A stretch of DNA of 43,106 nucleotides, from positions 1-43,106 of the IMG/VR virus record IMGVR_UViG_3300032020_000020, one strand, 5' to 3'. Below are positions 23,858 through 32,093 of this stretch, in pieces. Position numbers and translations under genes: made by a program. The notes under the pieces are model-generated. The model was not told where the DNA came from, did not search any database, and saw only the letters and a list, made by a program, of their open reading frames with translations. Positions within the stretch are counted from its first letter, which is position 1, and each line of letters starts with the position of its first letter. This stretch comes from a virus.

Positions 23858-24585
23858 TTTCCTTCTCCTATGACTTTGGGAACTACTTCAATGTTAAATA
23901 ACTTATTTAACCAAGCATTCCTCAAAAGACTGATATTGGTCGCCCCTTCATTCCACATCATTACTGCCATATCACTCCTGCCCTTTCTCAAATAGCCCAG
24001 CATTAAAGCCAAATCTAAAACCGCCTCCCTATAATCTGACCTTAAATTTCCACTGATAGTATCTGCAAAAGCAAAGTAGTGAACGGCAATAGAATCACCA
24101 TTGTCGCTGGCTGTGGGTTTGGGGTAGATATAGATATAACTGGTATCTTTTGAGGCATTAAAAACCGTGCTTACTCCTTCCATTATGGTTACAAAATCCC
24201 AGTAGGCGGGATAAGAAACTTCAGATAATCCTTCTTTGCCAAAATCTTCTAAGGCTATATTTTGCCAGCTTCTTTCACCTTCACTAATCTTTCCTACCTT
24301 GTAAACCCAGATTGCTAATTTTTTCAAACCATAATCGGTGGTATTGGTAGCCAAAACCAGTGTATCAATTTTCGGATAGGCAAAACCATCAACAGAGGCA
24401 ATCTCCGAAGCCATATTTATCAATTGATATATGGTGGCATCATCAAAGAAAATAGGATCGGGATGCATTCTATATTTGAAGGCATTGTAAATATCAGTTG
24501 AACTCAATCCTTGTGCCGAGACAACCACAGGTAGAAAAAAGATTGTTAAAAGCAGTATTATCAAAATAAAAAGTTTTAGTCCCAT
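23854..24585 (-). CDS. Signal-peptide-bearing adaptor-like protein A (243 aa)
   Basis: The ATG at 24585 overlaps the previous gene by 10 nt. The signal peptide (GLKLFILIILLLTIFFLPVV, then VSA) is cleaved before QGLSS. The mature part begins STDIYNAFKYRMHPD and includes IYIYPKP..DNGDSIAVHYFA, a pattern typical of adaptor/tail-tube-A-like proteins. Its C-terminal end resembles protein B. Such proteins normally form a ring below the portal in the cytoplasm, so an export signal is unexpected. Confidence 0.7.
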   Translation of the reverse strand: MGLKLFILIILLLTIFFLPVVVSAQGLSSTDIYNAFKYRMHPDPIFFDDATIYQLINMASEIASVDGFAYPKIDTLVLATNTTDYGLKKLAIWVYKVGKISEGERSWQNIALEDFGKEGLSEVSYPAYWDFVTIMEGVSTVFNASKDTSYIYIYPKPTASDNGDSIAVHYFAFADTISGNLRSDYREAVLDLALMLGYLRKGRSDMAVMMWNEGATNISLLRNAWLNKLFNIEVVPKVIGEGK

Positions 24586-25214
24586 CTTATATCACTCCTT
24601 GCTTTATTTATTAGTCCGTGTCTTTCTTCGGGCACTATTCTGGTTTCACCCCTGAAATGCCTCATCCAAACATTCGCTTTTTTCTCTTTATCTCTTTGAA
24701 AAGTAACCATTGCTTGAACTTGCATCGGTGTCCCACCTTTTGCAACTTCTGAAATTGTCCCATTTCTAATAATATCTACAAAACCTGGGTCAACATCCAA
24801 GTCATCCAATTTGCCCCTGCGATGATAGGTAAAATAAACTCTGGTAATCTCACTCAAACCGTTCACTGAGTAAAACTTCATCATTCTACCGATGATGTTC
24901 AAGAATTTCAAATCATCTAAATCTGCCAAATCGGGATAGAGCGACCGTATATAGTCTTCATTCCGAATCTCTATTTTCCCATTCACATAACATATTGAAT
25001 CCTCATCTATGTAAAGAAAATCATCCGGGACGTTATACTCGTCAGTGGCAGAAGTAACATCTTGATAACCGATAACATCCAAAAATGCCCAGGGTTGATC
25101 GGTCAATAAGTTCTGAGCAATTCTTATGATGGTATCTTCTACATTTTGAGCATCGGCAGGACTGGTAAGCCCCAACTGTTGCATCACACTTTTTCTGATG
25201 GCTTCAATGTCCAT
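24576..25214 (-). CDS. Head-tail adaptor-like protein without signal (212 aa)
   Basis: The ATG at 25214 opens a soluble protein with no hydrophobic N-terminus. The middle shows the adaptor / tail-tubular-A style WAFLDVIGYQDVTSATDEYN followed by VPDDFLYIDED and a VNGK.EIRNEDYI segment. It is encoded just after the head genes and before two signal-bearing relatives, which fits the first ring under the portal. Confidence 0.7.
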   Translation of the reverse strand: MDIEAIRKSVMQQLGLTSPADAQNVEDTIIRIAQNLLTDQPWAFLDVIGYQDVTSATDEYNVPDDFLYIDEDSICYVNGKIEIRNEDYIRSLYPDLADLDDLKFLNIIGRMMKFYSVNGLSEITRVYFTYHRRGKLDDLDVDPGFVDIIRNGTISEVAKGGTPMQVQAMVTFQRDKEKKANVWMRHFRGETRIVPEERHGLINKARSDIRWD

Positions 25215-25218
25215 TTAC

Positions 25219-25557
25219 CTACCTCTTACCAATACCCTTGTCGGCACTTACCATTTCAACAACTTTTTCGGGTATTATCTCCGCTGGTTTTTGTTCAAGC
25301 CAGTAGTCTGTGTTGAAAGCGGGATGATTTAAAAGAATATCCTTGTCCCGTTTCTCTGTGGCAATATACATACCTTTTTTCCTACCAGTTACAGGGTCAA
25401 AACCAATCTCTTTGAATTTGATTACCTTACCCCAATTAGCCTCACCTGTTTTCAGGTCTTGCCTCGGTGGGTTCTTTGGATCAGTAATTCTTAGATTGGC
25501 ATATCTGGAAATAAAAATCAACGGTTCGTCTGCTTTTACTTTCTTTTCTTCTTTCAT
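25219..25557 (-). CDS. Small structural-region protein (112 aa)
   Basis: I start at the ATG at 25557, which follows AAGGAAAAACAAT. A longer frame would read through the 25571-25604 hairpin. The protein is basic with IFISRYANLRITDPKN and VTGRKKGMYIAT.KRDKDILLNHP, a pattern I associate with small phage head-neck proteins but cannot name. It lies between the decoration-like and adaptor genes. Confidence 0.65.
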   Translation of the reverse strand: MKEEKKVKADEPLIFISRYANLRITDPKNPPRQDLKTGEANWGKVIKFKEIGFDPVTGRKKGMYIATEKRDKDILLNHPAFNTDYWLEQKPAEIIPEKVVEMVSADKGIGKR

Positions 25558-25570
25558 ATTGTTTTTCCTT

Positions 25571-25604
25571 GATAGGTGGGGGTATGATAAAACCCCCACC
25601 TATC
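25571..25604 (-). other. Perfect 12-bp hairpin inside the head operon
   Basis: GATAGGTGGGGG (25571-25582) and CCCCCACCTATC (25593-25604) flank a 10-nt loop. No T-run follows leftward (AAGGAAAAAC follows), so it is not a normal terminator. It fits an RNA-processing or stability hairpin that adjusts the ratio between head and adaptor mRNAs. Confidence 0.5.
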
Positions 25605-25613
25605 GGTTAAGGG

Positions 25614-26360
25614 TTAGTCTGGTTTATGTTTGTGCGTTGGTGCAAGTATAACTGACCTACCTACAACTGAAAGGTATCCAGTGCAATAGGTTTGTCCTAT
25701 CATACGAATAAGCAATTTCTTGCCAACAACACCTTCCTCTAAGGAGGAACTGGATATTGTCTGATCGACTGTGGTTGCCGCACCAGCCCATTCAGCTACT
25801 TTTGTTTCCCCTTCGTAGATTTGGATTTTGCTTGTGCCAGAAGCAAAAGTATTGTTACTCAGGATAACCTTGACCTCATTCTTCACACCCTGATCACTTC
25901 TGGTCAAGGTTTCGCCGGAAACGGCTAAGGAGAGGTTAAGAGTTACTGAAGTATCCTTATAGAGTTTCAAACCACCAGATACTTTAGCCTGACTGGCCGC
26001 CATTGCCAATAACATACCAACGGTAGAGGCATCGGCTCGCAAAACGTCCACCAGATAAGCTCGGTAGTAAGCAATAGAGTTGATAACATCCACCACTTTG
26101 CCAAAGGTGTTAGCATTGGCATCAGACACATCGATATTCCCACCAGTTCCACCTGGTTCTAAAAAGGTAGTATCGGTCGCCTCCGCACCTAAAACTCCAA
26201 TCGTGCTTGAAATATCTCCAGTAGTATCATCTACCACTATGAGACAACTTTGCTGGGGTCCGAAATACTCGATAATCAAACCTATGTCCCCATCATCCGC
26301 CACGTGTCTGCGTTTCCACACAGACAAGGCTTCAGCTTCAGAATAATCATCTATCGGCAT
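25614..26360 (-). CDS. Head decoration/fibre-like protein (248 aa)
   Basis: The ATG at 26360 follows AGGAGGTGAGATAAA. The N-terminal 80 residues are beta-rich (GLIIEYFGPQQSCLIVVDD), a helical stretch follows (GMLLAMAASQAKVSG), then a beta domain (NEVKVILSNNTFASGTSKIQ) and a His-rich tail (PTHKHKPD). Position immediately after the capsid gene suggests a capsid-decorating protein. No signal peptide. Family not identified. Confidence 0.65.
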   Translation of the reverse strand: MPIDDYSEAEALSVWKRRHVADDGDIGLIIEYFGPQQSCLIVVDDTTGDISSTIGVLGAEATDTTFLEPGGTGGNIDVSDANANTFGKVVDVINSIAYYRAYLVDVLRADASTVGMLLAMAASQAKVSGGLKLYKDTSVTLNLSLAVSGETLTRSDQGVKNEVKVILSNNTFASGTSKIQIYEGETKVAEWAGAATTVDQTISSSSLEEGVVGKKLLIRMIGQTYCTGYLSVVGRSVILAPTHKHKPD

Positions 26361-26372
26361 TTATCTCACCTC

Positions 26373-27524
26373 CTACGCTTTCTTGATCAGACCCATACGG
26401 TTCTCATTGGCAAACCGCATAGTGCCGATGGTTTGAATTTTATCGAGTCGATAGTTTCTGTAACCTTCTCCAACGTTTAGCATAAGTTCGGTGTTTTTCA
26501 GCCACTTCCAAGCTATTCTATCATACTCCAGGACAATACCCAGATAGGACAAATAATCTCCAACAAAGAGAGGAGCTTCGATAATATCGATTTTCCCGCC
26601 AGTTGATCCGTTGTAAGTGCTGATTTCCATACCAAACTCTCTGGTTCTCTGGTCATTAAGAACTAAGGTGTTCATTCCCCATCCAGAAACTCTTGATTTC
26701 AAAAAACCTGAGCAGATAAATACTCTATCCTTACGGTCTGGAGTATTTTCATTTATCTGCATAATGAAATCATCAAAACCAAGTCTGGTGAAATCCGATA
26801 TGTCGTTCATTGACCAAACGTGGGTCTGTATGAACCTATAAATTCCTCTCATTGTTCGAGCATAATAAGTCCCAATGGTTGTCTGTGCTCGCTCTCCAAA
26901 AATACATTCAAGCTCAATCTTTTTCAGATGAGCATCCTTCATATCGTCAATGCTCTGTTGACGCAAATCCTGTCCAGTAACCGTCTCCATCAATTCGGCT
27001 TCAAGTGAGGTTTTGGCATAATCTTCCCACAACTCGGTGTAGTTGTAATCTTCGGTGGGAAGAATCGCTCTACCTTCCGCATTGGTGTCTGATTCCTCTT
27101 GTGAAGTTCCAAGTATGGTGAACACGTCACCGGTTACTAACAAAACTCCACCACCATAAGCACTACCCCAATCACGGGTAACGGTAACAGCAGAACTTGC
27201 AGGTTTAGCGGATACCCTTATAATTTCCCCACTTCTCCGATTCATCCATCGATCGCCTAAACGCATATAAGTCCAGTTGGGAAAGGTAAGGGAAACTCCG
27301 ATTGTTGCCTCATTAGCACCAGTGTAGGTTACTTCCATCGGTAATGGGTTTTTATTAAGCCATTCAACCTTAGTATTCAATGCTTTTTCAGAAGCCAATT
27401 TTGACGAAATAGTCAAAAATGGCTGAACTGATGGAGTCCGTTTCCACAGAATAGTGGAAACGTCCAGTTTGATTTGCTTATCCAGAGCACCTTGACGAGT
27501 AAGCAATTCTCTAATTGTTTCCAT
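26373..27524 (-). CDS. Major capsid protein (383 aa)
   Basis: The ATG at 27524 follows AAGAAGGAAATTAAA. The protein has the look of an HK97-fold capsid protein of the DUF5309-like type: an N-terminal arm, then TKVEWLNKNPLP..VTYTGA..., a spine-like helix with QSIDDMKDAHLKKIE, the domain RRIYRFIQTH-like segment (RTMRGIYRFIQTH), and a C-terminal AIGTMRF-type end (IQTIGTMRFANENRMG). Location directly after the scaffold gene supports this. No signal peptide. The precise family needs a profile search. Confidence 0.85.
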   Translation of the reverse strand: METIRELLTRQGALDKQIKLDVSTILWKRTPSVQPFLTISSKLASEKALNTKVEWLNKNPLPMEVTYTGANEATIGVSLTFPNWTYMRLGDRWMNRRSGEIIRVSAKPASSAVTVTRDWGSAYGGGVLLVTGDVFTILGTSQEESDTNAEGRAILPTEDYNYTELWEDYAKTSLEAELMETVTGQDLRQQSIDDMKDAHLKKIELECIFGERAQTTIGTYYARTMRGIYRFIQTHVWSMNDISDFTRLGFDDFIMQINENTPDRKDRVFICSGFLKSRVSGWGMNTLVLNDQRTREFGMEISTYNGSTGGKIDIIEAPLFVGDYLSYLGIVLEYDRIAWKWLKNTELMLNVGEGYRNYRLDKIQTIGTMRFANENRMGLIKKA

Positions 27525-27592
27525 TTTAATTTCCTTCTTTCAAGGTGTTTTATGTTTTGGTGTAAAACTTTCAGAGAAAATATTCTACTAAG

Positions 27593-27642
27593 AAAAAAGC
27601 CTTCCCGCCATTGGCGGGAAGGCTATGGTTGTTCCATTCACC
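27593..27642 (-). terminator. Terminator with conserved upstream tag, between scaffold and capsid genes
   Basis: Leftward, the tag GAATGGAACAACCATAGCC (27639-27621) runs into a stem whose arms are 27613-27623 and 27599-27609, followed by TTTTTT (27598-27593). It is a textbook intrinsic terminator, yet lies inside the head operon between scaffold and capsid. The tag recurs at 31875-31896. The tag can itself form ATGG-AACAA-CCAT. Confidence 0.8.
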
Positions 27643-27661
27643 CTTAATAAAACGATTTGGA

Positions 27662-28378
27662 TTATCCCAAACGTTCTTTCAGTTCTTTTTCTAAAGTTTT
27701 CGATTCTCCTCCAGCTTTAGCACCTTCTCCTAAACCGCCCCCTAATGATCCGAGTTTTGATTCCCGCTCTTTTTCTTTTCTTACACCCTCCTGTTCAATC
27801 TTGGTTAGAAAATCAGGGGCGGTCATCATCTTAGACTTTAAGGCTTGCTTATACCAATTCCCAGCATTTAAAAATCTTGGATTAGTTTCAAGTAGATTAT
27901 CAATTTCTCTTTCTACTTCTTTTCTAATCTCTGGGTCAAGTGTTTCTCCCATTTCTTTGAACTCTAAGTATTCAGTCTTTTTAGAGATCTGAAGGGTTTT
28001 CTTCGCTAAGTTCAAAATATTGGGGTCAACTTTTGGCTTATCATCAGGTATTTCATCGGGATTTTCAAATTCCTTCATCTTTTTTTGCAATTCCGTAAGG
28101 GTGTAGCCTTTATCTCTATGGAATTGTTCTAACAGTTCATCCGTAACTTCACCAGTTGCTGAATCGATATATGCATCACCATAAAGTTTAGCCTCATCTT
28201 TCAAGCGAGAAAGAATTTCGGATTTCCTAGTAAGGGCTTGTTGCGTGTCTTTAAATCGTTTCTCCCAATCTTCTCCGAGTCCTGCCTTATCTACGGGTGG
28301 AACATCGCCGAGTCCTTTGTCGGGTGGCTTATCTCCGAGTCCTTTGTCGTCAGGGTGGATTTTATTTGGGTCTTCCAT
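27662..28378 (-). CDS. Scaffold protein (238 aa)
   Basis: The ATG at 28378 overlaps the previous stop. The protein is acidic and helical with a low-complexity N-terminus repeating DKGLGD three times, a coiled-coil middle (FKDTQQALTRKSEILSRLKD) and a basic C-terminal helix (KSKTLEKELKERLG-like end). Acidic, helical, directly upstream of the capsid gene and of typical length: this is the usual scaffold pattern. It is predicted to guide capsid assembly and leave the mature particle. Confidence 0.75.
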   Translation of the reverse strand: MEDPNKIHPDDKGLGDKPPDKGLGDVPPVDKAGLGEDWEKRFKDTQQALTRKSEILSRLKDEAKLYGDAYIDSATGEVTDELLEQFHRDKGYTLTELQKKMKEFENPDEIPDDKPKVDPNILNLAKKTLQISKKTEYLEFKEMGETLDPEIRKEVEREIDNLLETNPRFLNAGNWYKQALKSKMMTAPDFLTKIEQEGVRKEKERESKLGSLGGGLGEGAKAGGESKTLEKELKERLG

Positions 28379-28744
28379 TTATTTCTCCTTTTCCTCATAA
28401 GAGGAAGTTTTAGTTAATCTATTTAATTCTTGTGAAACTTGATCTAACTCATTCGGTATGGAGTTTATCCATCCAAAGAATGAGTCCACACTTTTTCTTA
28501 TGGCAATTGACTGCCAGATTGCTTTCAAGGCAAACCAGATACTCAAAATATTTTTATCCGTTTTACTGTCATAAGTTTCTATTGCGTTTTGCTTTTGTCT
28601 TTCAAAGTAATTCCTGATTTGCTGAAAGCCTTCAGAGTTAATAGTCTGGTAGAGTTCCAATAATTTCCTTTGTTGACCCTCCAATTCTTCAATGTGAGTT
28701 CTGTATGGTTTTATATATTGCTCGTTATACCGATCTTGTTTCAT
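28379..28744 (-). CDS. Coiled-coil protein of the head operon (121 aa)
   Basis: The ATG at 28744 overlaps the preceding gene by 4 nt. The product is helical with YRTHIEELEGQQRKLLELYQ and a second helix (FGWINSIPNELDQVSQELNRL). A moderately hydrophobic stretch (SIWFALKAIWQSIAI) lies mid-protein. It could be a head-assembly or ejection-related factor. No recognised family. Confidence 0.6.
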   Translation of the reverse strand: MKQDRYNEQYIKPYRTHIEELEGQQRKLLELYQTINSEGFQQIRNYFERQKQNAIETYDSKTDKNILSIWFALKAIWQSIAIRKSVDSFFGWINSIPNELDQVSQELNRLTKTSSYEEKEK

Positions 28745-28992
28745 CCCAATCTCTTTTTCAAACTTTTATGAACTCTTTGGGGTAGATTTTTACCCTTTGC
28801 TTCCCTACTATGACTCTTTAGTTCTTTCAAGGTCATACCTTTATACATCTCTTTGGATGCACCTTGCAGTTTGCTCTTGGGTAATTTCCCCTTCTTAACA
28901 GCAAAAGCAATATTACCAGCCGTTGTTTGTGCTTCCGAAGTATAGGGAGTATGTTTCCTTCCTTTTTTCTTACCGCAAGATTTAGTTGTCAT
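28741..28992 (-). CDS. Basic small protein (83 aa)
   Basis: The ATG at 28992 follows GAGGAGATAAA. It is strongly basic with SKLQGASKEMYKGMTLKEL, a short pattern that recurs in small phage and bacterial proteins (an 'MYK.M..KEL' motif). It lies between the exported 318-aa gene and the coiled-coil gene. It probably binds nucleic acid or acidic partners; exact role unknown. Confidence 0.6.
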   Translation of the reverse strand: MTTKSCGKKKGRKHTPYTSEAQTTAGNIAFAVKKGKLPKSKLQGASKEMYKGMTLKELKSHSREAKGKNLPQRVHKSLKKRLG

Positions 28993-29002
28993 TTTATCTC
29001 CT

Positions 29003-29959
29003 CTATTGTTTTAATTTTAACCCCACCTCATACTGCATTGGCGGGGACAGATATGCCCCATTTTTGTAATAAACAACTGCCCAAGTCTTAAATACCCGAA
29101 TATGTCCCAGCTTACTCATCGAGGTCATTCGCCAAGCTCCGATAAGTGAATCCGCATAAATGGGAAGCCAAGCCACTAATGTTCGGGGATTTGTAGCCAG
29201 TGTGCGAACATAGGTCTTTATGCTATCCTTGCAGACCGTAAAGGTATCACCCCAAGAGCAACAAGTTGAATCTTTGATACAGATACCAATCCTTGCCTGT
29301 GCAAGACTATCATATCGTCTCATCTGAGTAACAAACCTGATGCTATCAATATAGAGTTGATGGGTAGCGGTATGATTTGTAAAGTTCATCAGCTCAATGG
29401 AATCTCCTAAAACTGCGGAATCGGGTGAGGTAACTTCGATATAGCTGGTGCTGTCGTATGCCTTCCGAAGCATTTTGTAGTGGGCGGCGGCAGAATCGGC
29501 TATGGAAGCGTGCCACTCTTTAGGGGTAGCATCCGCATTGGGTATGAGTGAGTCTCTGGTTATGACTGCGGTATCGTTGAAACAGAGCATAAAACGGGCA
29601 TACTTTTTGAATCGGTTAAGGAAAAGCGAATCCGTTGTGAAAATCCTATAAACTTGAGTCGTGTCCCTTCCAGTGGTATCAGCAATGGTCGGAAGTTCAG
29701 ATACCACAGTCCAAGTGGCATTATCCCAAGAAGTCTGGAGTTTCACAGTTATGGTATCTGGTCTCAAGGTATCTGGAACGGTCATTTTAAAATAGACCGC
29801 AATCTTTGAATAGGACGACCAGTCGGAGCTAAGAAGATAAGAAGTATCACTGGAAAGCGATACTGTCCCCGTAGCATAAGGGAAAATACTTTGTGCTAAA
29901 CCCTGACCACTTAAACCCAGAAGCACAATCAAAAAACAAAAGATAAAGAATTTTTTCAT
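29003..29959 (-). CDS. Exported Ser/Thr/Asp-rich protein beside the portal (318 aa)
   Basis: The start overlaps the portal stop. MKKFFIFCFLIVLLGLSGQG is a Sec signal peptide ending near LAQ-S. The mature chain is beta-rich with repeated Ser-Asp-Thr patterns (SSDTSYLLSSDWSSY, KLQTSWDNATWTVVSE), resembling host secreted proteins. It is the only signal-bearing gene in the head block, placed between portal and scaffold. It may be a virion surface protein or an exported effector expressed with the head genes. Confidence 0.7.
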   Translation of the reverse strand: MKKFFIFCFLIVLLGLSGQGLAQSIFPYATGTVSLSSDTSYLLSSDWSSYSKIAVYFKMTVPDTLRPDTITVKLQTSWDNATWTVVSELPTIADTTGRDTTQVYRIFTTDSLFLNRFKKYARFMLCFNDTAVITRDSLIPNADATPKEWHASIADSAAAHYKMLRKAYDSTSYIEVTSPDSAVLGDSIELMNFTNHTATHQLYIDSIRFVTQMRRYDSLAQARIGICIKDSTCCSWGDTFTVCKDSIKTYVRTLATNPRTLVAWLPIYADSLIGAWRMTSMSKLGHIRVFKTWAVVYYKNGAYLSPPMQYEVGLKLKQ

Positions 29960-31833
29960 TAAAACACTCCTTCTTGTTTTGGTGTTTTGGGTTCTATCCT
30001 TGCCATCACGCTCCTAGATTGTTTCTCCTCGGAGGTGATAAGGTTCTCTCTCATTTTCGCAGGGATTTTCTCCTCTAAAAATATCTGGTGTTGCTGGATA
30101 TGTTTTTCGGAATTGGGAACTCCCTGATGATATTTCAAGTGCAAAAGATGTGGTTCCCGCTCATCCACTGGGACGAAAATTCCTAAGACCATCATTGCAT
30201 TTTCCTTCTCGATGGGGATAAGTTTCTGTTCCGAATCGGGGATGATGTTGTCCGCATTAGGAAGTCCTATGGCTTGGGCTTGAGTTTTGGCTAACAAGTG
30301 CCAATCTACGTCTGCTAATGCGGGTATAGTTTTCCATTGTTCCATTACCCCCGTTAGAGTAGAAGCCACCACTGTTTTTGAAGTCATCTGGGTCATACCC
30401 AGTGCTTTCACTTTAGCCTGATAGATTATCCAATCCCCCCTTATGTCCATTCCCTTATAGGCAGGTGGAATCTGTATTTTGGGAAAGAGTTGGGCATTCA
30501 CTTTCAAACACATCAAAACGTCTTTGGACAATAGTTTGTCTTCTATCTGCCCAATAGTGAAACTCATATCTGAGGCGGCGTTTTGTTGGAGGATTAAATT
30601 GGTCGTGGCAGTCTCCCTACGACTGGGGGATATTCCCATAAAAATATCTTCCAATCCCAAAGCCTGCTTTAATTCCCTCGTAACCAGATTTTCCTCAAGG
30701 ATGTTCGGTTCTAACTTCCCGTGAAATTCCATTGGGACATAATTGTCTTTCCGTCCAGTTCCAACCTTGTGAATCTTTCCAGGTGAGGCTCGAAACATTG
30801 CGGGTGCATCTGGATCGTCTGAGATGTATTGGGAATACAAGGATATGGCTGACTCATCCATCCGGCGATTCCGCAGATAGAATTTTTCGATGAATGCATC
30901 TTCGATTACATCAATAGCGGACTTACCCACCAAATCTGATTTCTTCCCGCCAAGATTTAGGATGGAAAGTCCCAACTCTCTGGATTTAATTTTATTTTTA
31001 TCTCTCTTAAGAATGTGTTTTTTATTGGCTATAAATATTTTTTCATTTTTATCCGTGTATGACCAGATTAAAACTGGACAGATTCGCCTATCCGCTTCTT
31101 TAGTCAAATCCAACTTGGAAGCACCAGTATCAATCTCATAGTTATCTATGTCTTGTTTGAAATTGGCAATGTCTTTGAGTTCAATTCCTTCAACCGCCTC
31201 CCTATCCAAAAGTCCGTGTTCTGCTCGGTCTTGGAGTTGTTCATAGATAAATACCGACTGGATGAAATAGTAGGGCAGATTCCCTTCGGTATCGGTGTAT
31301 GGTGCAGGATAAAATTTGTAGGGGTCAACTATGTCGAACCCGAAACCCTCATACAGGTATTCGTCAGTCAACTCATCGTATTTGACTCTCCAGTGGGCTG
31401 ATTTAATCCCAATCCCATAAATTAGCCAATCCATAACCTGTTCGGCTAATTTTTCCCGATAAAGATCATCCTCCTGGGCAAATTGGAAGTCAACTAATCT
31501 CTGGTTCATATCTAAAATCTGCGGATCGTAGTTGCCCTCCAACTGAAAGAATGGTTTGGTGGAAAATAGGGCGTTAATTATTTTTGACCGTAAATCCCGG
31601 ATGCAAGTTCCAACTAAGGGCGGGACTAAAGCCGAGCGGTCTTTGTATTCGCCAGAGAAATAAATTCTAAATTCTTTGGGTAGGATACCGTCATACCAAT
31701 TTTCCCACCTCTGAAAATCGCCGAACCTTTTCCTTGCTTTGGTTTGAGATGTCTCAAAGCGTTTCTTGAGTAAGTCTATGTCAATACCTTTAGCGGGGGC
31801 AGGTTCTTTTGTCTCTGTCTGATTTTCTGCCAT
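29959..31833 (-). CDS. Portal protein (624 aa)
   Basis: The ATG at 31833 has AAGGGATTT upstream. The length and the pattern RKRFGDFQRWENWYDG, LVPPLVGTCIRDLRSKI, LFSTKPFF.LEG, and the FAQEDDLYREKLAEQ helix are typical of podovirus/P22-type portal proteins. A central NDIYMG-like helix region and the C-terminal barrel helix (YHQGVPNSEKHIQQHQIFLEE) follow. It forms the 12-subunit channel for DNA packaging at one capsid vertex. Located directly after TerL and a small ORF. No signal peptide. Confidence 0.85.
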   Translation of the reverse strand: MAENQTETKEPAPAKGIDIDLLKKRFETSQTKARKRFGDFQRWENWYDGILPKEFRIYFSGEYKDRSALVPPLVGTCIRDLRSKIINALFSTKPFFQLEGNYDPQILDMNQRLVDFQFAQEDDLYREKLAEQVMDWLIYGIGIKSAHWRVKYDELTDEYLYEGFGFDIVDPYKFYPAPYTDTEGNLPYYFIQSVFIYEQLQDRAEHGLLDREAVEGIELKDIANFKQDIDNYEIDTGASKLDLTKEADRRICPVLIWSYTDKNEKIFIANKKHILKRDKNKIKSRELGLSILNLGGKKSDLVGKSAIDVIEDAFIEKFYLRNRRMDESAISLYSQYISDDPDAPAMFRASPGKIHKVGTGRKDNYVPMEFHGKLEPNILEENLVTRELKQALGLEDIFMGISPSRRETATTNLILQQNAASDMSFTIGQIEDKLLSKDVLMCLKVNAQLFPKIQIPPAYKGMDIRGDWIIYQAKVKALGMTQMTSKTVVASTLTGVMEQWKTIPALADVDWHLLAKTQAQAIGLPNADNIIPDSEQKLIPIEKENAMMVLGIFVPVDEREPHLLHLKYHQGVPNSEKHIQQHQIFLEEKIPAKMRENLITSEEKQSRSVMARIEPKTPKQEGVF

Positions 31834-31850
31834 AAATCCCTTAAAATAAA

Positions 31851-31896
31851 ATAGCCTCGCTCAAGTTAGAGCGAGGCTATGGTTGTTCCATTCGCC
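31851..31896 (-). terminator. Tagged terminator-like hairpin between the 57-aa gene and the portal
   Basis: A 12-bp stem (31851-31862 with 31869-31880) is followed leftward by TTTATTTTAA. Just before it in transcription lies the same 22-nt tag (31896-31875) seen at 27642-27621, 21 of 22 bases identical. It ends 18 nt before the portal ATG, so it could both attenuate transcription and influence translation. Confidence 0.7.
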
Positions 31897-31919
31897 TTTA
31901 AACTAAAAAAGTCTGGTAT

Positions 31920-32093
31920 CTATTTCATCTGTCTCATTTCTTTTTCAATATACTCTTTTATTTTCTCTGTTTTCTCCGCATACACTATCTTTCCATTCTG
32001 AACTTCTATTCTAAACGTCCAGTGTCCTTCTGGAGGAACGTCTTTATCGTAATACGAATTTTTCGATAAAAGTTGTGAAAGTTTAAGAACCAT
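31920..32093 (-). CDS. Small hypothetical protein after terL (57 aa)
   Basis: The ATG at 32093 directly follows the TerL stop. The product is MVLKLSQLLSKNSYYDKD, a short beta segment (GHWTFRIEVQNGKIVYAE) and a basic coiled helix. It is translationally coupled to terL. Function unknown. Confidence 0.6.
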   Translation of the reverse strand: MVLKLSQLLSKNSYYDKDVPPEGHWTFRIEVQNGKIVYAEKTEKIKEYIEKEMRQMK

